From an uncultured Eubacteriales bacterium (GTDB taxonomy: Bacteria; Bacillota; Clostridia; Christensenellales; CAG-314): DNA of 64,000 bases. The position numbers were made by a program, and so were the translations under genes. This document shows, one piece after another, positions 61,288-64,000 of this stretch; position 1 is the first letter of the stretch, and each line of letters opens with the position of its first letter. The notes beneath the pieces are model-generated. The model was given only the letters and a program-made list of their open reading frames with translations, searched no databases and had not been told where the DNA came from. The stretch spans positions 1-64,000 of the forward strand of contig UQVY01000008.1 in assembly GCA_900544545.1 (NCBI GenBank). The letters are read 5' to 3'.

Positions 61288-62751
61288 ATGGATAAGATAA
61301 TCAAAGAGGCCCTGACGTTCGACGACGTTCTCGTCGTCCCCGCAAAAAGCGACGTCCTTCCGGGCGAAGTCGATCTCGGCGTTCAGCTTACGCCGGACAT
61401 AAAGCTCAATATTCCGCTCGTCAGCGCGGCTATGGATACCGTTACGGAATATAAGCTCGCGATAGCTATGGCTCGCGAAGGCGGCGTGGGCATAATTCAT
61501 AAGAATATGTCCATAGAAGAACAAGCCCTTATGGTAGACAGAGTCAAAAGAAGCGAACACGGCGTTATCACCGACCCGTTCTTCCTTCACCCGGAAAATC
61601 CCGTTACGGACGCTCTCAGACTTATGGCGAGATATAAAATCTCGGGCGTTCCGATCGTCGACAGGGAAGGTCACCTCGTAGGTATTCTTACAAACCGCGA
61701 CCTCCGTTTCGAAACCAACTTCGAACAGCCTATTTCCAATATTATGACGAAAGAGAATCTCGTTACCGCGCCGGTAGGCACTACCCTCGACGAGGCTCAG
61801 AAGATTCTCGGAAAACACAGAATAGAAAAGCTCCCCATAGTGGACGAAAACAATATCCTCAAGGGACTTATTACCATAAAAGACATCGAAAAGACCATTC
61901 AGTACCCCAGAAGCGCAAAGGATAAGAAGGGCAGACTTCTCGCCGGAGCTGCGGTAGGTACGGCGGCGGATACGATGGAAAGAGTTGACGCTCTTTATAA
62001 AGCGGGAGTGGACGTGCTTGCGGTGGACACGGCTCACGGTCATAACGTTATGATTGCGCGCGAAGTCGAAAAAATCAAAACGAAATATCCTTCCCTCGCC
62101 ATCATCGCCGGAAACGTCGCTACGGCAGCCGCAACTCGAGACCTTATCGCAGCGGGCGCGGACGTGGTTAAGGTCGGCATAGGTCCCGGCTCGATATGCA
62201 CAACGAGAGTTGTTGCCGGCATAGGAGTTCCGCAGATTACGGCGATTATGGACTGCGCCGAGGAAGCCGATAAAAAGGGTAAGCGCATCATCGGCGACGG
62301 CGGAATCAAGTATTCGGGCGATATAGTCAAGGCTATCGTCGCGGGAGCGTCGGCGGTTATGATAGGAAGCCTTCTCGCGGGCACGGAGGAATCACCCGGA
62401 GAAACCGAAATCTATCAGGGAAGAAGATTCAAGGTTTACAGAGGTATGGGTTCTCTCGCGGCTATGGCGAAGGGAAGCAAGGATCGTTATTTCCAGGAAA
62501 ACTCCCAAAAACTCGTTCCGGAAGGCGTCGAAGGAAGAGTTCCTTACAGAGGAACTCTCGGAGATATGGTTTTCCAGCTCGTCGGCGGTCTCAGAAGCGG
62601 TATGGGCTACACGGGAAGCAGAACGGTCGACGATATGAGAAATAACGCTCGCTTCGTCAGAATAACAAACGCAGGTCTTATCGAAAGCCACCCGCACGAT
62701 ATCTCCATAACCAAAGAAGCTCCCAATTATTCCGTAAAGGGAAGCCTTTAA
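61288..62751 (+). CDS. guaB: IMP dehydrogenase
   Basis: Oxidises IMP to XMP, the committed step to GMP. The 487-residue product starts with EALTFDDVLVVPAKSDVLP. Residues about 93-205 are two CBS motifs (a Bateman domain). The catalytic loop is GIGPGSICTTRVVAGIGVPQ (Cys), then the flap area KGSKDRYFQ and VPYRGTLGDMV. Length is normal. It is followed 73 bases later by guaA, so the two steps to GMP are one operon. Confidence 0.97.
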   Translation: MDKIIKEALTFDDVLVVPAKSDVLPGEVDLGVQLTPDIKLNIPLVSAAMDTVTEYKLAIAMAREGGVGIIHKNMSIEEQALMVDRVKRSEHGVITDPFFLHPENPVTDALRLMARYKISGVPIVDREGHLVGILTNRDLRFETNFEQPISNIMTKENLVTAPVGTTLDEAQKILGKHRIEKLPIVDENNILKGLITIKDIEKTIQYPRSAKDKKGRLLAGAAVGTAADTMERVDALYKAGVDVLAVDTAHGHNVMIAREVEKIKTKYPSLAIIAGNVATAAATRDLIAAGADVVKVGIGPGSICTTRVVAGIGVPQITAIMDCAEEADKKGKRIIGDGGIKYSGDIVKAIVAGASAVMIGSLLAGTEESPGETEIYQGRRFKVYRGMGSLAAMAKGSKDRYFQENSQKLVPEGVEGRVPYRGTLGDMVFQLVGGLRSGMGYTGSRTVDDMRNNARFVRITNAGLIESHPHDISITKEAPNYSVKGSL

Positions 62752-62824
62752 TAAATAATCAGAACGAAATTTATTGCAGCCTCGGAGCTTTCTTCGGGGC
62801 TGAAATCGACGAAAGGAGAAAAAT

Positions 62825-64000
62825 ATGTCACAGACAGTTGTCGTCATCGATTTCGGCGGTCAGTACAATCAGCTTATCTGCCGCAGAATCAGAGAATTGA
62901 ACGTACACAGCGTTATGCTTCCGTACGACGCGGATATCGAAAAGATTAAATCCTATAATCCGATAGGTATCGTTTTCACCGGCGGTCCGCACAGCATATA
63001 CGAAGAAAATTCGCCGAAAGCGGATAAGAGGATTTTCGACCTCGGCATACCCGTTATGGGAATATGCTACGGAATTCAATATATCGCGGCATCCCTCGGC
63101 GGAGAAGTTAAAAAAGCCGAAGTCAGGGAATACGGCAAACAGACGGTCGCTTACGACAACGACTGCGTTCTTTTCGGAAAAATGCCGAAGGAAGGCGTCG
63201 TCTGGATGAGCCACGTGGATTACATATCGAGAATTCCCGAAGGTTTCAGGATTACCGCAAAGACGGAAACCTGCCCCGTCGCGGCTTTCGCAAACGACGA
63301 GAAGCGTATTTACGGCGTTCAGTTCCACCCCGAAGTTCATCACTCCGTAAACGGAACGGAAATCCTCAGAGCATTCCTCTTCGACGTCTGTAAGGCAAAA
63401 GGCGATTGGGCGACCGCGGATATAGCCAAAATGCTCATAGAAAACGTCCGCCGTCAGGTTGGCGACGGAAAGGTCGTATGCGCTATGTCGGGCGGCGTGG
63501 ACAGCGCGGTTGCGGCTACTCTCATTCATAAGGCCATCGGCAAGAACCTTACCTGCATATACGTCGATCACGGTCTTATGAGAAAGAACGAGACCGCTCA
63601 GATAAAAGAAGTCTTCATCGACGGACTCAGAATGAATCTTATTATGGTGGACGCAAGCGAAAGATTCCTTTCCGCGCTCAAAGGCGTTACAGACCCCGAG
63701 CAGAAACGTAAAATCATCGGAACGGAATTCGTCAGAGTTTTCGAAGAACAAAGCAAGGTCATCGGCTCGGTGGATTTCCTCGCGCAGGGAACGATTTATC
63801 CCGACGTCATCGAAAGCGGAAGCAAAACCAGCGCGAAAATCAAGACTCATCACAATGTCGGCGGACTTCCGGACGTTATGGATTTCAAGGGCATAGTAGA
63901 ACCGCTCAGAGATTTGTTTAAAGACGAAGTAAGAGCTATCGGAAAAGAAATCGGACTCCCCGATTACATCGTTATGCGTCAGCCCTTCCCCGGTCCGGGA
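62825..64000 (+). CDS. guaA: GMP synthase (glutamine-hydrolysing), 3' end beyond the window
   Basis: Aminates XMP to GMP using glutamine and ATP. The 392 visible codons contain the class I glutamine amidotransferase domain with MGICYGIQ (nucleophile Cys81) and FHPEVHH (His168, Glu170), then the ATP pyrophosphatase loop AMSGGVDSAVA (222-227) and the GMP-synthase DFKGIVEPLRDLFKDEVR. No stop is reached at base 64000; about 120 residues are missing. AAAGGAG precedes the ATG. Confidence 0.97.
   Translation, partial: MSQTVVVIDFGGQYNQLICRRIRELNVHSVMLPYDADIEKIKSYNPIGIVFTGGPHSIYEENSPKADKRIFDLGIPVMGICYGIQYIAASLGGEVKKAEVREYGKQTVAYDNDCVLFGKMPKEGVVWMSHVDYISRIPEGFRITAKTETCPVAAFANDEKRIYGVQFHPEVHHSVNGTEILRAFLFDVCKAKGDWATADIAKMLIENVRRQVGDGKVVCAMSGGVDSAVAATLIHKAIGKNLTCIYVDHGLMRKNETAQIKEVFIDGLRMNLIMVDASERFLSALKGVTDPEQKRKIIGTEFVRVFEEQSKVIGSVDFLAQGTIYPDVIESGSKTSAKIKTHHNVGGLPDVMDFKGIVEPLRDLFKDEVRAIGKEIGLPDYIVMRQPFPGPG

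Overview
The window reads as chromosomal DNA of a spore-forming member of the Bacillota, class Clostridia, probably an uncultured gut lineage near Christensenellales. That placement is inference from gene content: spoIIE, gerA- and gerAB-type germination genes, an ECF transporter module, CdaA, and strong AGGAGG ribosome sites. No rRNA or marker gene fixes the species. Base composition and codon use are even over most of the window. The exception is a more AT-rich pilin locus near 58.5 kb.

Layout. 1-0.7 kb: six tRNA genes on the minus strand behind one good sigma-A promoter. 0.7-8.2 kb: rdgB, an esterase, small conserved proteins, a very long disordered membrane protein with a consensus promoter, a sigma region 4-like protein and an SH3 lipoprotein. 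8.3-17.2 kb: eight co-directional phage-type genes in the order of the P22 packaging/head/neck operon (terminase, small protein, portal, scaffold-like, coat, adaptor-like, propeller-like nozzle, unknown). No integrase, repressor, replication, lysis or tail-spike gene is visible. Two related G-rich hairpin elements lie inside and just after this cassette. 17.5-21.6 kb: cysS, serS and a GNAT-like protein. 21.7-24.4 kb: germination receptor subunits A and B without a C subunit. 24.5-29.1 kb: minD, a lipoprotein and an ABC transporter pair without a binding protein. 29.3-34.5 kb: ecfA1-ecfA2-ecfT-truA and a SurA/PrsA-like lipoprotein. 34.7-40.3 kb: adk-map-KOW protein-infA-mfd. 40.5-44.1 kb: pgk-tpiA-gpmI. 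44.4-49.3 kb: spoIIE, then divergently a QueG-like Fe-S protein and a degenerate dehydrogenase-like protein. 49.4-57.1 kb: flavin reductase, tRNA-Pro, a DUF1015 protein, cdaA with a 47-residue CdaR stub, coaE, polA and fba. 57.3-64 kb: gapA, an orphan type IV pilin-like gene, mgtE with a leader ORF, guaB and the start of guaA.

How it fits together. Most genes are core metabolism and information processing: lower glycolysis (fba, gapA, pgk, tpiA, gpmI), GMP synthesis (guaB, guaA), translation (tRNAs, cysS, serS, infA, map, truA), DNA repair and replication (mfd, polA), vitamin uptake (ECF), c-di-AMP signalling (cdaA) and sporulation/germination. The main item of interest is the stripped P22-order cassette embedded between housekeeping genes with host-like composition, together with its two RNA-like elements. 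A second theme is that many spacers, and some gene ends, contain short imperfect tandem duplications of local sequence. These include the 3' end of cysS and the ribosome site of spoIIE.
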